A DNA stretch of 12,948 bases from Flavobacterium sp. (GTDB lineage: Bacteria; Bacteroidota; Bacteroidia; Flavobacteriales; Flavobacteriaceae), in assembly GCA_012032075.1 (NCBI GenBank), contig JAAURU010000051.1, positions 1 to 12,948 on the forward strand. The letters are read 5' to 3'. The notes below the pieces were generated by a model, which ran no database searches, had not been told where the DNA came from, and worked only from the letters and a program-made list of their open reading frames with translations. This document shows positions 1-6,555 of the stretch, in pieces (positions within the stretch are counted from its first letter, which is position 1; every line of letters begins with the position of its first letter). The position numbers were made by a program, and so were the translations under genes.

Positions 1-42
1 TAATAAATTCTCTTTTTATGATTAGAAAATTAATTTGCTCAT
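1..42 (-). CDS. ABC-2 type transporter permease, N-terminal fragment (cut by window edge, frameshifted)
   Basis: Only the first 14 codons are present. From ATG at 42-40 the raw frame reads MSKLIF and stops at once. Adding one T on the coding strand in the run at 26-29 gives MSKLIFLIIKREFI, which then runs off the window. That peptide resembles the start of ABC-2 permeases of the NatB/YhaP type, which begin with a short hydrophobic stretch followed by KRE. The gene follows the ABC ATPase on the same strand, as expected for its membrane partner. The 109-nt gap between them holds a tandem repeat. The call rests on 14 residues plus context. Confidence 0.55.
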
Positions 43-55
43 TTATTTTTAAATG

Positions 56-91
56 TTTAAAAGTTTAAGGGTTTAAAAGTATAAGGGTTTA
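56..91. repeat. AT-rich tandem repeat, 16-bp unit x2.25
   Basis: Two 16-bp copies (56-71 and 72-87) read TTTAAAAGTTTAAGGG and TTTAAAAGTATAAGGG, differing at one base, and are followed by a partial TTTA. Each copy is itself two related 8-mers. The repeat lies between the ABC ATPase stop and the permease start, ending about 14 bases before the permease ATG on the minus strand. Its placement matches the repeats before dnaJ and hisS. Confidence 0.8.
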
Positions 92-151
92 CTAGGTATC
101 TTAAAGCTTTAAAAAATGAATATAAAATTTGTTGTTAGTTAACCTATAACT

Positions 152-1072
152 CTAATTACTAACTGTTTGAATAAAAATATCATTTACACTAGGAATTTTT
201 TCTACAAAGTGAGTTACTTGACCAAATTCGGTAAGAATAGACAGCAATTCATTTGAAGTATGGTTTCCAATTTGGATTTCTAATTTAATATCGTCATTAA
301 GTGATTTGAAGGTAGTTTGCCCAACAGTAAACTTTTGGGTTAATTGATACATTAAACCTTCAATATTATTAGTTAAAATACCTATTTGGAACGTATTTGT
401 TCTGTATTGTTGTTTTACATCGGTTAATTTTCCTTCAATTAATTTATTTGATTTATGAATTAAAGCGATATAATTACACATTTCTTCTACACTTTCCATT
501 CTATGGGTTGAAAAAATAACTGATGTTCCTTGTTTATTCAATTCAATAATTTCATCCTTTATTAAATTAGCATTTACAGGATCAAATCCAGAAAAAGGCT
601 CATCTAATATTAGTAATTTTGGCTTGTGTAAAACGGTTACAACAAACTGTATTTTTTGAGCCATTCCTTTTGAAAGCTCTTGAATTTTTTTATTCCACCA
701 ATCTTGAATACCAAATTTTTCAAACCAAAATTTCAATTGCTTTTTAGCTTCATCATGAGATAGCCCTTTTAATTGCGCTAAATACAAACATTGTTCCCCT
801 ACTTTCATAGTTTTATACAATCCTCTTTCTTCAGGTAAATAACCTATATACTGAACATGTTCTGGTTTTAATGGTTCTCCATCTAAAAAAACATTTCCAG
901 AATCGGGCATTGTAATTTGATTGATAATTCGAATAAGCGTTGTTTTTCCAGCTCCATTTGGACCTAGAAGTCCGTAAATACTTCCTTTTGGAATGGTTAA
1001 TGAAACATTATTTAAAGCAGTATAATCACCATATTGCTTGATTACATTTTTAACCTCAAGAATATTACTCAT
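152..1072 (-). CDS. ABC transporter ATP-binding protein (NatA-like)
   Basis: Cytoplasmic ATPase subunit of an ABC-2 type exporter; 306 aa, the usual length for the family. Visible in order: Walker A GPNGAGKTT (37-45), YLPEERGLY around the Q-loop (78-86, with Glu in place of the usual Gln), signature LSKGM (133-137), Walker B LLILDEP (153-159), D-loop SGFDP, and H-loop His190. Residues after about 215 form the C-terminal extension (DUF4162-like) found in NatA-type ATPases. The start MSNILEVKNV is standard. It lies 14 bp downstream of the small upstream gene and is followed by the permease fragment, so the three probably form one transcript. The substrate cannot be told from the sequence; sodium or drug export is known for relatives, but that would be a guess here. 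Confidence 0.9.
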   Translation of the reverse strand: MSNILEVKNVIKQYGDYTALNNVSLTIPKGSIYGLLGPNGAGKTTLIRIINQITMPDSGNVFLDGEPLKPEHVQYIGYLPEERGLYKTMKVGEQCLYLAQLKGLSHDEAKKQLKFWFEKFGIQDWWNKKIQELSKGMAQKIQFVVTVLHKPKLLILDEPFSGFDPVNANLIKDEIIELNKQGTSVIFSTHRMESVEEMCNYIALIHKSNKLIEGKLTDVKQQYRTNTFQIGILTNNIEGLMYQLTQKFTVGQTTFKSLNDDIKLEIQIGNHTSNELLSILTEFGQVTHFVEKIPSVNDIFIQTVSN

Positions 1073-1086
1073 ATATATTATTTGTT

Positions 1087-1509
1087 TTAAGCTCCAGTTG
1101 CATTGTTATTTTTCATAACTATACAATGGATAATTGATAAATATAGTATTTCTATATCTTCTATAACAGGAAAAATTTCATTTTCTATTATTTGATAATT
1201 TGTTTTCCAATTTTTCCAACTAAATTGTGAAGTAATGCAACACAATTGCTGGTTTGAATCATTTGTTAATAAATAATTAGGTTTCCAAATACTCTGCCGT
1301 TTTAATTGAAATCTTTTTACAGTTCCATTTTCATGAGATATAATTGTTATTAATGAATTCCAACTGAAATTGAATTCTAATTTTATAGTGGTATTTTTTT
1401 TAATTATAAAATCAAGTTTCCAAATACTTGGTTTTTCTATACTATAATTACCCCCATTTTTAATTTTAAATTCTGGAGTTGAATAATTATACCAATTTTT
1501 AAAATTCAT
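1087..1509 (-). CDS. Small uncharacterised protein, 140 aa
   Basis: I do not recognise this protein. It has no signal peptide and no clear membrane anchor. It is rich in aromatic and beta-branched residues, with recurring 'Ile/Ser-Trp-Lys' spots (SIWKLDF near 28-34, SIWKPNY near 73-79, SWKNWK near 97-102) that suggest a repeated beta-strand layout. It ends in a hydrophobic helix-like stretch (LYLSIIHCIVMKN). A compact beta-barrel plus C-terminal helix, such as the tubby/LURP-one-like fold, is one possibility, inferred from pattern only. It starts at ATG 1509 and stops 14 bp before the ABC ATPase start, so it is probably the first gene of that operon. Confidence 0.7.
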   Translation of the reverse strand: MNFKNWYNYSTPEFKIKNGGNYSIEKPSIWKLDFIIKKNTTIKLEFNFSWNSLITIISHENGTVKRFQLKRQSIWKPNYLLTNDSNQQLCCITSQFSWKNWKTNYQIIENEIFPVIEDIEILYLSIIHCIVMKNNNATGA

Positions 1510-1625
1510 TTCTCAATTATTGATTCACCTTTTGAAAGTATCAGTTTCTTGTAGTTTTGTGATGTTACTAAATATTGCATAGTAAAAATTTATACAAATT
1601 AGTAGGTTTTTTAACTAAAAGTTAC

Positions 1626-1657
1626 AAAAAACCCACCCTTTTTTTACGAAGGATGGG
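1626..1657 (-). terminator. Rho-independent terminator of grpE-dnaJ (proximal to ABC operon)
   Basis: On the minus strand, CCCATCCTT (1657-1649) pairs with AAGGGTGGG (1640-1632), a 9-bp stem with one T-G wobble and an 8-base loop, followed by TTTTTT (1631-1626). It lies about 75 bp past the dnaJ stop and is the second of two tandem hairpins. Confidence 0.85.
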
Positions 1658-1670
1658 AAAAATTGCTATG

Positions 1671-1702
1671 AAAAAGAAAAATCACATTCCCTAAGGAAGT
1701 GA
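1671..1702 (-). terminator. Rho-independent terminator of grpE-dnaJ (proximal to dnaJ)
   Basis: On the minus strand TCACTTCC (1702-1695) pairs with GGAA and GTGA (1690-1682) around a one-base bulge, closing a 4-base loop. A T-rich tract, TTTTTCTTTTT (1681-1671), follows. It begins 28 bp after the dnaJ stop codon. Confidence 0.75.
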
Positions 1703-1729
1703 GATTCAAATGTATATATTTTTATTCAA

Positions 1730-2844
1730 TTATGAAAACATATCCTTTACTTTTTCAAAAAAAGATTTATCAGTCTTTTCAGGAGATGGAATAAAATTTT
1801 CATTATTTAACATGCCTTCAAAAAATACTTTTTGTTCTTTATTCAACGTTTTAGGAGTCCAAACGTTAACATGAACTAATAAATCCCCATTTCCATAACC
1901 ATTTAAACTAGGGATACCTTTTCCTTTTAAACGTAAAATTTTACCCGATTGAATTCCTTCTTCAAGTTTAATTCTTACTTTTCCACCTACTGCTTCAATT
2001 TCTTTTGAAACTCCTAAAGCGGCTTCTGGAAAACTTATATATAAATCATAATGAAGATTCTCCCCTTCACGCTTTAAAAAATCATGCTCAAGTTCTTCAA
2101 TAGCTACAATTAAATCACCTGGAATACTATTACTTCCTGGAGCTTCGTTACCTTTATTTGTAACTTTTAATTGCATGCCATCTACCACACCTGCTGGAAT
2201 TTTGATAGAAACTGTATCGTCTTCCATTACCATTCCATAAGCATCTGCTCCTGCTGGTTTATGATCTAAAATTTGCCCAGAACCACCACAACTATTACAA
2301 GTTGTTGCTGTTTGCATTCTTCCTAAAATGGTATTAGTAATTTTCATAATTTGACCGTTACCATTACAGGTTGGACAAGTTCTGTAGCTAACACCTTTAG
2401 CCTGAATTTTTCGTTTTACTTTTACTTTCTTTTCAACACCATTTACAATTTCATCTAGCGAAAGTTTTACCTTAATTCTTAAGTTGCTACCTTTTACTCT
2501 TCGTTGTCCTCCACCACTAAAACCTCCACCGAAGCCACCACCAAAAGCACTACCGAAAATATCACCAAACTGACTAAAAATATCATCCATATTCATGTGA
2601 CCACCTCCAAAACCACCAGCACCATCAAAAGCAGCATGACCATATTGATCATATTTTGCTTTTTTATTAGGATCACTTAATATTTCATAAGCTTCTGCTG
2701 CTAATTTAAAGTTCTCTTCAGCTGTTTTATCTCCTGGGTTTTTATCAGGATGATATTGAATAGCCTTTTTTCTATATGCTTTTTTTATCTCTTCTGCCGA
2801 AGCTCCTTTACTGACACCTAATATTTCGTAAAAATCTTTTTCAT
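1730..2844 (-). CDS. dnaJ: Chaperone protein DnaJ (Hsp40), start frameshifted
   Basis: Co-chaperone that delivers substrates to DnaK and stimulates its ATPase; cytoplasmic, 371 aa after correction. The J domain carries HPD at 32-34, followed by a Gly/Phe-rich region with MDDIFSQFGDIFG, then a zinc-finger region, and C-terminal substrate-binding domains ending in FFEKVKDMFS. The open frame extends to 2908, but its first 21 residues are translated repeat DNA. The real start is ATG at 2844-2842: adding one base to the five-base A/T run at 2837-2841 gives MKKDFYEILG, the usual DnaJ beginning. Only two CxxCxGxG motifs are present (CPTCNGNG and CNSCGGSG) instead of four. By alignment they correspond to motifs 2 and 3 of E. 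coli DnaJ, the pair forming zinc centre II. It lies 69 bp downstream of grpE. Confidence 0.95.
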
Positions 2845-2854
2845 AAATTTTATA

Positions 2855-2888
2855 AAATTCAAAGTTTAAAATTCCAAATTCCAAAATG
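2855..2888. repeat. Heptamer-like intergenic repeat before dnaJ
   Basis: AAATTCC occurs twice in tandem (2869-2882), flanked by degenerate relatives (AAAATTC at 2854-2860, CAAAATG after 2882). It fills the grpE-dnaJ gap and ends about 10 bases upstream of the dnaJ ATG on the minus strand. The unit resembles the GAATTTA repeat upstream of hisS. It is translated as an artefact N-terminal extension if dnaJ is called at 2908. Confidence 0.6.
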
Positions 2889-2913
2889 AAATTTGTTATT
2901 TGAAACATGATTA

Positions 2914-3446
2914 CTAATTACCAATTACAACTTTTGGAAAACGAATTATCTTATCTCCTAATTTGTAACCTTTTTCAATCACATCTACAATTTTTCCTTT
3001 CAAATCGTTAGATGGGGATGGAATTTGTGTAATTGCTTCAGCAAAATCTGCATTAAAAACATCACCTGCTTTTACCTCTACTTCTTCTAAACCTTTAGCT
3101 ACTAAAGCACTTCTTAATTTTCATGAATTAATTCAACACCTTTAACTAAAGCTTCGTCATCAGATTTTGAGATTTGCCCCCAAGCTCTGTCAAAATCATC
3201 TAAAACAGGAAGCATAGCTTGCAAAACTTCTTGATTTGCTGTTTTAAATAAATCGATACGCTCTTTTGATGTTCTCTTTTTATAATTTTCAAATTCGGCA
3301 AACAAACGTAAAAACTTATCCTTTTCTTTTACTAAATCATCTTGTAACTGTTCTTCAACACTTAACTCAGGTTGTTGATTTTTTGAAACAGTTTCTTCAA
3401 CGGTATTTTCTGTTTCGTTTATATTTTCAGTACTTTCTTGATTCAT
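2914..3446 (-). CDS. grpE: Nucleotide exchange factor GrpE, one internal frameshift
   Basis: Releases ADP from DnaK in the DnaK-DnaJ-GrpE cycle. The raw frame from ATG 3446 stops at 3114 after GVELIHEN. One extra base in the AATTTT run at 3116-3121 restores a normal C-terminus: LRSALVAKGLEEVEVKAG, then the family's hallmark IPSPSNDLKGKIVDVIEKGYKLGDK in pieces, ending IIRFPKVVIGN at the stop 2916-2914. The corrected length is 177 aa, normal for the family. The N-terminal 35 residues are acidic and disordered. A long coiled-coil helix follows (about 40-75), then the dimer helices with MLPVLDDFDRAW, then the beta domain that contacts DnaK. It is the first gene of the grpE-dnaJ operon. Confidence 0.93.
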
Positions 3447-3489
3447 ATCTTACTAATTTATGCTAATTTTTATGTTCTTTATATTATAT

Positions 3490-3522
3490 CAAATGTATTG
3501 CCAAAGAATATAAAATGTCAAA
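3490..3522 (-). promoter_or_regulatory. Bacteroidota-type promoter of grpE-dnaJ
   Basis: On the minus strand TTTG (3522-3519), 21 bases, then TACATTTG (3497-3490) match the Bacteroidota consensus TTTG-N17-23-TAnnTTTG. Transcription would start near 3483, about 37 nt before the grpE ATG. No CIRCE-like inverted repeat (TTAGCACTC-N9-GAGTGCTAA) is visible, so HrcA control is not supported. Confidence 0.7.
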
Positions 3523-3592
3523 TTGTCATTATCTTTTTAGTAAATCATTTTTATTGTCATTTTTTACTTTCTTTTTTGTAAATAAATTTTTA

Positions 3593-3600
3593 TATATTTG
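3593..3600 (+). promoter_or_regulatory. Candidate -7 box of yceI
   Basis: TATATTTG fits TAnnTTTG and lies 34 bp before the yceI ATG. The only upstream TTG (3576-3578) is 14 bases away, shorter than the usual 17-23, so the -33 element is weak or absent. Confidence 0.45.
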
Positions 3601-3633
3601 GGTATATCTATGTTTAATTAAATAAACCAAACT

Positions 3634-4293
3634 ATGAAAAAAAACATTTTAGCATTAGTAGTCCTTAGTTTTATTACAGTAGTAAGTTGTAAAAAAGAAG
3701 AAAAAACAGAACCTGTAGTAACCGAAGAAACAAAAGAAAATACAGTAACAGGTTTCTATACTGTTGATAATGCTCAATCTATTATCAATTGGGAAGGTTC
3801 AAAACCAACGGGTAAACATACAGGAACAATTGCACTAAAAGATGGTAATTTTGAAGTTGGTGATGGAAAAATAACAGGAGGAACATTTACAATTGATATG
3901 ACATCAATTACTGTTACTGATTTGACTGAAGATACTGGTAAAACTGACTTAGAAACTCATTTAAAAGGGACAGGTGACAAAGAAGCTGAAGATCATTTTT
4001 TTAATATTACTAAATTTCCATCAAGTAATTTTAAAATAAGTTCAGTTACTGAAGCAAATGGTGGTTCCATGGTAAACGGAACATTAACTATAAAAGATAT
4101 TACAAAGGAAGTTAGCTTTCCTGCAGAAATTGTTATAACTGATACTGATGTATCTTTAATTTCGGACTCATTCACCATAAATAGAACACTTTGGGGAGTT
4201 AATTATGCGTCAAAATCTATTTTTGATGATTTAAAAGATAAATTTGTAAATGATGAAATTGGTTTAGTTATAAAAGTTAAGGCAACTAAATAA
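3634..4293 (+). CDS. YceI-family lipoprotein
   Basis: Exported lipocalin-like protein of 219 aa. The N-terminus is a lipoprotein signal: MKK, a hydrophobic core, and a lipobox ending VVSC with Cys19 as the lipidation site, followed by KKEEKTEP. Residues about 41-218 form the YceI domain: FYTVDNAQSIINWEGSKP at its start, a GGTFTIDMTSI strand, LETHLKGTGDKEAEDHFF, FPSSNFKISSV, and a C-terminal DSFTINRTLWGVNYAS, which is typical of the family. YceI proteins bind long polyisoprenoid chains in a beta-barrel, and the physiological role is usually unknown. Divergent from grpE and apparently single-gene, ending in a long inverted repeat. Confidence 0.93.
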   Translation: MKKNILALVVLSFITVVSCKKEEKTEPVVTEETKENTVTGFYTVDNAQSIINWEGSKPTGKHTGTIALKDGNFEVGDGKITGGTFTIDMTSITVTDLTEDTGKTDLETHLKGTGDKEAEDHFFNITKFPSSNFKISSVTEANGGSMVNGTLTIKDITKEVSFPAEIVITDTDVSLISDSFTINRTLWGVNYASKSIFDDLKDKFVNDEIGLVIKVKATK

Positions 4294-4310
4294 ATTGATA
4301 TTATTTTATT

Positions 4311-4363
4311 AGAGGTTGTCCAAAAAGTCAATGACACATTTTATGACTTTTTGGACAGCCTCT
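4311..4363. terminator. 20-bp inverted repeat between convergent yceI and epimerase genes
   Basis: Arms 4311-4330 and 4344-4363 pair over 20 bp with a single G-U type mismatch (AGAGGTTGTCC.. against ..GGACAGCCTCT), with a 13-base loop. On the plus strand the stem is followed by TTTATTATTT, a modest U-tract, so it probably terminates yceI. On the minus strand the following bases are not U-rich. TTATT lies immediately on both sides (4306-4310 and 4364-4368), which would also fit a target duplication around a tiny palindromic element. Confidence 0.7.
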
Positions 4364-4366
4364 TTA

Positions 4367-5272
4367 TTATTTCAATAAGTTTTGTAAAGCTTTTTCTAAA
4401 GAAGCATATTTGAATTGGAAACCTTTGTCTAATATTTTTCTAGCACTCACATTTTGACTTGAAAATAAAATTTGATGCATTTCTCCTAATACTAATTTCA
4501 TCATGAATTTTGGAACATTTGGAAAAAAATATGTTTTGTTTAAAACTTTAGCAATAGATTTTGTTAATTCATTATTGGTAACAGGATAAGGTGAAACAGC
4601 ATTATAAATACCACTTAATTTATTTGACACTATAAAATAGAAAATTGTAGCTAGATCATGAATATGAATCCAAGATTGATATTGCTTGCCTGTTCCAAAA
4701 CCAGAACCAATTCCTAGTTTTATAGGTGTCGACATTTCTTGTAAAGCTCCTCCATTCTTTGCAAGTACTAAACCTATTCGAACTTTAGAGACCATTATAT
4801 TTAATCGTTCAAATTTAGTAACTTCTTCTTCCCATTTAACAACTACTTCACCTAAAAAAGAATCATCTACACTTTTATCTGTTTCAGCATAAATTTCATT
4901 TAAGCTACTTGGATAAATCCCAATAGCAGATGCAGAAATAATATGTTTAACTTGATTTTGATTTTTAGCTAGGGTTTGATATAATAACCTTGTAGAAAGT
5001 GTTCTACTATTAATAATCTCTTCTTTATAGAATTTTGTCCATCTTTTCGCAACAGTAGCTCCAGCCAAATGAATGATAACCTCTACCTCATCAAAAGCAT
5101 TTTTATCTATTTCTCCTGAATTTATATTCCAATAAAAACCTTTATAATTTGATTCTGAGACTAATTTAGATTTTGAAGTTGATAAATAATTGACTGATAT
5201 GCCATTTTGCAATAACAAATCAACCAATTCATTACCTACTAAACCTGTTGCTCCTGTAACTAAAACTTTCAT
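4367..5272 (-). CDS. TIGR01777-family NAD(P)-dependent epimerase/oxidoreductase (SDR)
   Basis: Atypical extended short-chain dehydrogenase, 301 aa, the usual family length. The Rossmann dinucleotide motif GATGLVG is at 7-13, with HLAGATVAKRW around 68-78, the family signature SASAIGIYP (about 114-122) holding the putative active-site Tyr, and FLGEVVVKWEEE where the family has a conserved Trp-Glu helix. SWIHIHDLA and GIYNAVSPYPVTN are also characteristic. The last 50 residues are the DUF1731-like C-terminal domain. The substrate is unknown for the family; similarity to SulA-type cell-division inhibitors in old annotations is misleading. It has a candidate promoter 18 bp upstream but could also be read through from the DUF4442 gene. 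Confidence 0.93.
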   Translation of the reverse strand: MKVLVTGATGLVGNELVDLLLQNGISVNYLSTSKSKLVSESNYKGFYWNINSGEIDKNAFDEVEVIIHLAGATVAKRWTKFYKEEIINSRTLSTRLLYQTLAKNQNQVKHIISASAIGIYPSSLNEIYAETDKSVDDSFLGEVVVKWEEEVTKFERLNIMVSKVRIGLVLAKNGGALQEMSTPIKLGIGSGFGTGKQYQSWIHIHDLATIFYFIVSNKLSGIYNAVSPYPVTNNELTKSIAKVLNKTYFFPNVPKFMMKLVLGEMHQILFSSQNVSARKILDKGFQFKYASLEKALQNLLK

Positions 5273-5289
5273 TAATTTTACGTTTTGTA

Positions 5290-5317
5290 CAAATTTACGA
5301 AGTAAAAGAGCTACAAA
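5290..5317 (-). promoter_or_regulatory. Candidate promoter of the epimerase gene
   Basis: On the minus strand TTTG (5317-5314), 16 bases, then TAAATTTG (5297-5290). The -7 box fits TAnnTTTG and the spacer is one base short of the usual range. The start of transcription would be about 11 nt from the ATG at 5272. Confidence 0.5.
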
Positions 5318-5359
5318 ACAGTAAATTAACTTATGTTAACATGTGTTGAAAATTAAAAT

Positions 5360-5815
5360 TTAATTTCGCACTTTTATTGTCCATTCAAATTGCATTTCAG
5401 AAACTTGTTCTCCTTTTTCATTTGTTCCAATTGAAGTTAACCAAAGTGTTTGCCCTTCTTTAGTATCTATAGCTTTTTGAATAATTTCTTTAATTGCATT
5501 TCCTTGATTGCATTCAAAAGTAATTCTACCAGTTGCTTTTTTCGTAAACGAACTTTTATTGTTAGCGACCAACATAGAAATATTCTTTCCACTCTCTTTA
5601 ATTTGATACATAACTAATGCTCCTGTAGTAAATTCGGCAGCCATTGCTTGTACGGCAAAATACATTGATTTGAATGGATTTTGATTAAACCATCTATGTT
5701 TTACTGTAACTAAACAATTTTCCTTAGTTATTTTTTTTACCCTAACTCCACACCAAAAGGCAGCAGGTAATTTAAAAAATGTAAAAGCATTAAGTTTTGA
5801 GGGTGTAAATTGCAT
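5360..5815 (-). CDS. DUF4442 hotdog-fold protein
   Basis: 151 aa, cytoplasmic, no signal peptide. The layout fits the DUF4442 family, a hotdog-fold group related to acyl-CoA thioesterases. Features include an N-terminal helix leading to PAAFWCGVRVKKI, then HRWFNQNPFKSMYFAVQAMAAEFTTGALVMY (31 residues, about 41-71), which holds the NPF.SMYF.....AAE pattern where hotdog enzymes place the catalytic helix, then alternating beta strands to EFEWTIKV-like QFEWTIKVRN. Activity on acyl-CoA is inferred from the fold and is unproven for most members. It starts at ATG 5815, is divergent from the DUF4870 operon and lies 87 bp upstream of the epimerase, with no terminator visible between them. Confidence 0.85.
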   Translation of the reverse strand: MQFTPSKLNAFTFFKLPAAFWCGVRVKKITKENCLVTVKHRWFNQNPFKSMYFAVQAMAAEFTTGALVMYQIKESGKNISMLVANNKSSFTKKATGRITFECNQGNAIKEIIQKAIDTKEGQTLWLTSIGTNEKGEQVSEMQFEWTIKVRN

Positions 5816-5909
5816 ATTCTCTATAATTTTTTGTAAAAATACAAAAAATACTATGCATTCATATAATTTTTTAAAATGTTAAACTTTTGTTAATTATTAG
5901 TACTATGCG

Positions 5910-5926
5910 AAACAAGATACCTGTTT
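5910..5926. promoter_or_regulatory. Inverted repeat upstream of the DUF4870-PadR-PspC operon
   Basis: AAACA (5910-5914), seven bases, TGTTT (5922-5926) form a dyad ending 7 bp before the candidate -7 box at 5934. That would place it over the spacer, where a repressor would act. PadR proteins bind inverted repeats of about this size, so this is a candidate operator, but arms of five bases in AT-rich DNA are weak evidence. Confidence 0.3.
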
Positions 5927-5933
5927 TTAGACA

Positions 5934-5941
5934 TATATTTG
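5934..5941 (+). promoter_or_regulatory. Candidate -7 box of the DUF4870-PadR-PspC-GIN operon
   Basis: TATATTTG fits TAnnTTTG and lies 64 bp before the DUF4870 start. No TTG or TTTG is found 17-23 bases upstream, so a regulator or alternative sigma factor may be needed. Confidence 0.45.
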
Positions 5942-6005
5942 TATAAGAAATTAATAGTTATACTATAGTTCAATAATCATCAATCAAAAACCAAACATCT
6001 TTATT

Positions 6006-6461
6006 ATGGAAACATCAAACGAAAAAAGCATTGGATCATTAATACATTTAAGCACGCTGAGTCAATATATTGTGCCCTTTGGGAATTATTTATTTCCATT
6101 ATTAATTTGGTCTTCTTCAAAAGATAAATCAACTTTTATAGACAATAATGGAAAACAAGCTTTGAATTTTCAGCTTAGTATTTTATTATATTCTCTTATT
6201 GCTTTAATTATAGCAATACCTACTTGCTTATTTTGGTTCATTAATATTGTAGAAAAACTAGAAATTAATGATAATGAAGTTACAATAAGAGAAATTTTTA
6301 CAAATGAAAACATAAATGGCTTAGTCATTTTAGGTATTGTAACTGTAGTATTATTAGCTTTTTTAAAAATAAGTGAGTTTTTTCTAATCATTTATGCATC
6401 TGTAAAAAGTGCAAATGGTGAATTATACAACTATCCATTAACAATCAATTTTATAAAATAG
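6006..6461 (+). CDS. DUF4870 domain membrane protein
   Basis: Small integral membrane protein, 151 aa. Three hydrophobic stretches are visible: about 20-36 (YIVPFGNYLFPLLIW), 57-80 (ILLYSLIALIIAIPTCLFWF) and 107-132 (LVILGIVTVVLLAFL and on into FFLIIYASV). The DUF4870/Tic20-like signature is the 'HLS...VPFGNYLFPLLIW' start followed by IDNNGKQALNFQ, where the family has 'D.HGKEALNFQ', and a C-terminal ANGELYNYPL matching 'A..GE.YRYPL'. The molecular function of this family is unknown. It opens the operon that continues with padR, pspC and a GIN protein, 90 bp apart from padR, suggesting a role at the membrane in the same response. Confidence 0.9.
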   Translation: METSNEKSIGSLIHLSTLSQYIVPFGNYLFPLLIWSSSKDKSTFIDNNGKQALNFQLSILLYSLIALIIAIPTCLFWFINIVEKLEINDNEVTIREIFTNENINGLVILGIVTVVLLAFLKISEFFLIIYASVKSANGELYNYPLTINFIK

Positions 6462-6494
6462 TTTCAATCATCAAATCACAATCAATCAAATCAA

Positions 6495-6509
6495 GAATCG
6501 ATACGATTC
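6495..6509. promoter_or_regulatory. Palindrome upstream of padR
   Basis: GAATCG-ATA-CGATTC is a perfect 6-bp inverted repeat with a 3-bp spacer, in the DUF4870-padR gap 42 bp before the padR ATG. It could be a PadR self-regulation site or a small RNA hairpin; no T-tract follows, so it is not a terminator. No second copy was seen near the operon promoter. Confidence 0.4.
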
Positions 6510-6519
6510 AAAATCAAAA

Positions 6520-6555
6520 ATGAACAGTTTAATTAAAAAATCACATGAATTATGA
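6520..6555 (+). other. 11-codon leader ORF overlapping the padR start (ATGA)
   Basis: ATG at 6520 opens MNSLIKKSHEL and stops at TGA 6553-6555, which overlaps the padR ATG at 6552-6554 as ATGA. This arrangement is used for translational coupling. The peptide has no recognisable feature and may be chance; the frame of padR itself is closed just upstream by a TGA at 6546. Confidence 0.3.

Noticed and set aside
1595..1631. Promoter for the ABC operon formed by the terminator T-tract (TTTTTTG) and TAATTTG
   Set aside because: The -7 box is one base short of TAnnTTTG and the spacing is at the limit; not supportable without transcript data.
2845..2908. N-terminal extension of DnaJ from an upstream ATG
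   Set aside because: The 21 extra residues are translated intergenic repeat. The normal start MKKDFYEILG appears at 2844 once one base is restored in the homopolymer.
3266..3466. Plus-strand 66-aa frame opposite grpE
   Set aside because: It is antisense to grpE, with no family resemblance and no promoter.
3521..3561. Direct repeat ATTGTCATT in the grpE-yceI gap as an operator pair
   Set aside because: Nine-base match in AT-rich DNA with no partner near either promoter core; too weak to call.
5842..5850. TATTTTTTG on the minus strand as the -7 box of the DUF4442 gene
   Set aside because: It has three bases instead of two between TA and TTTG, and no -33 element was found.
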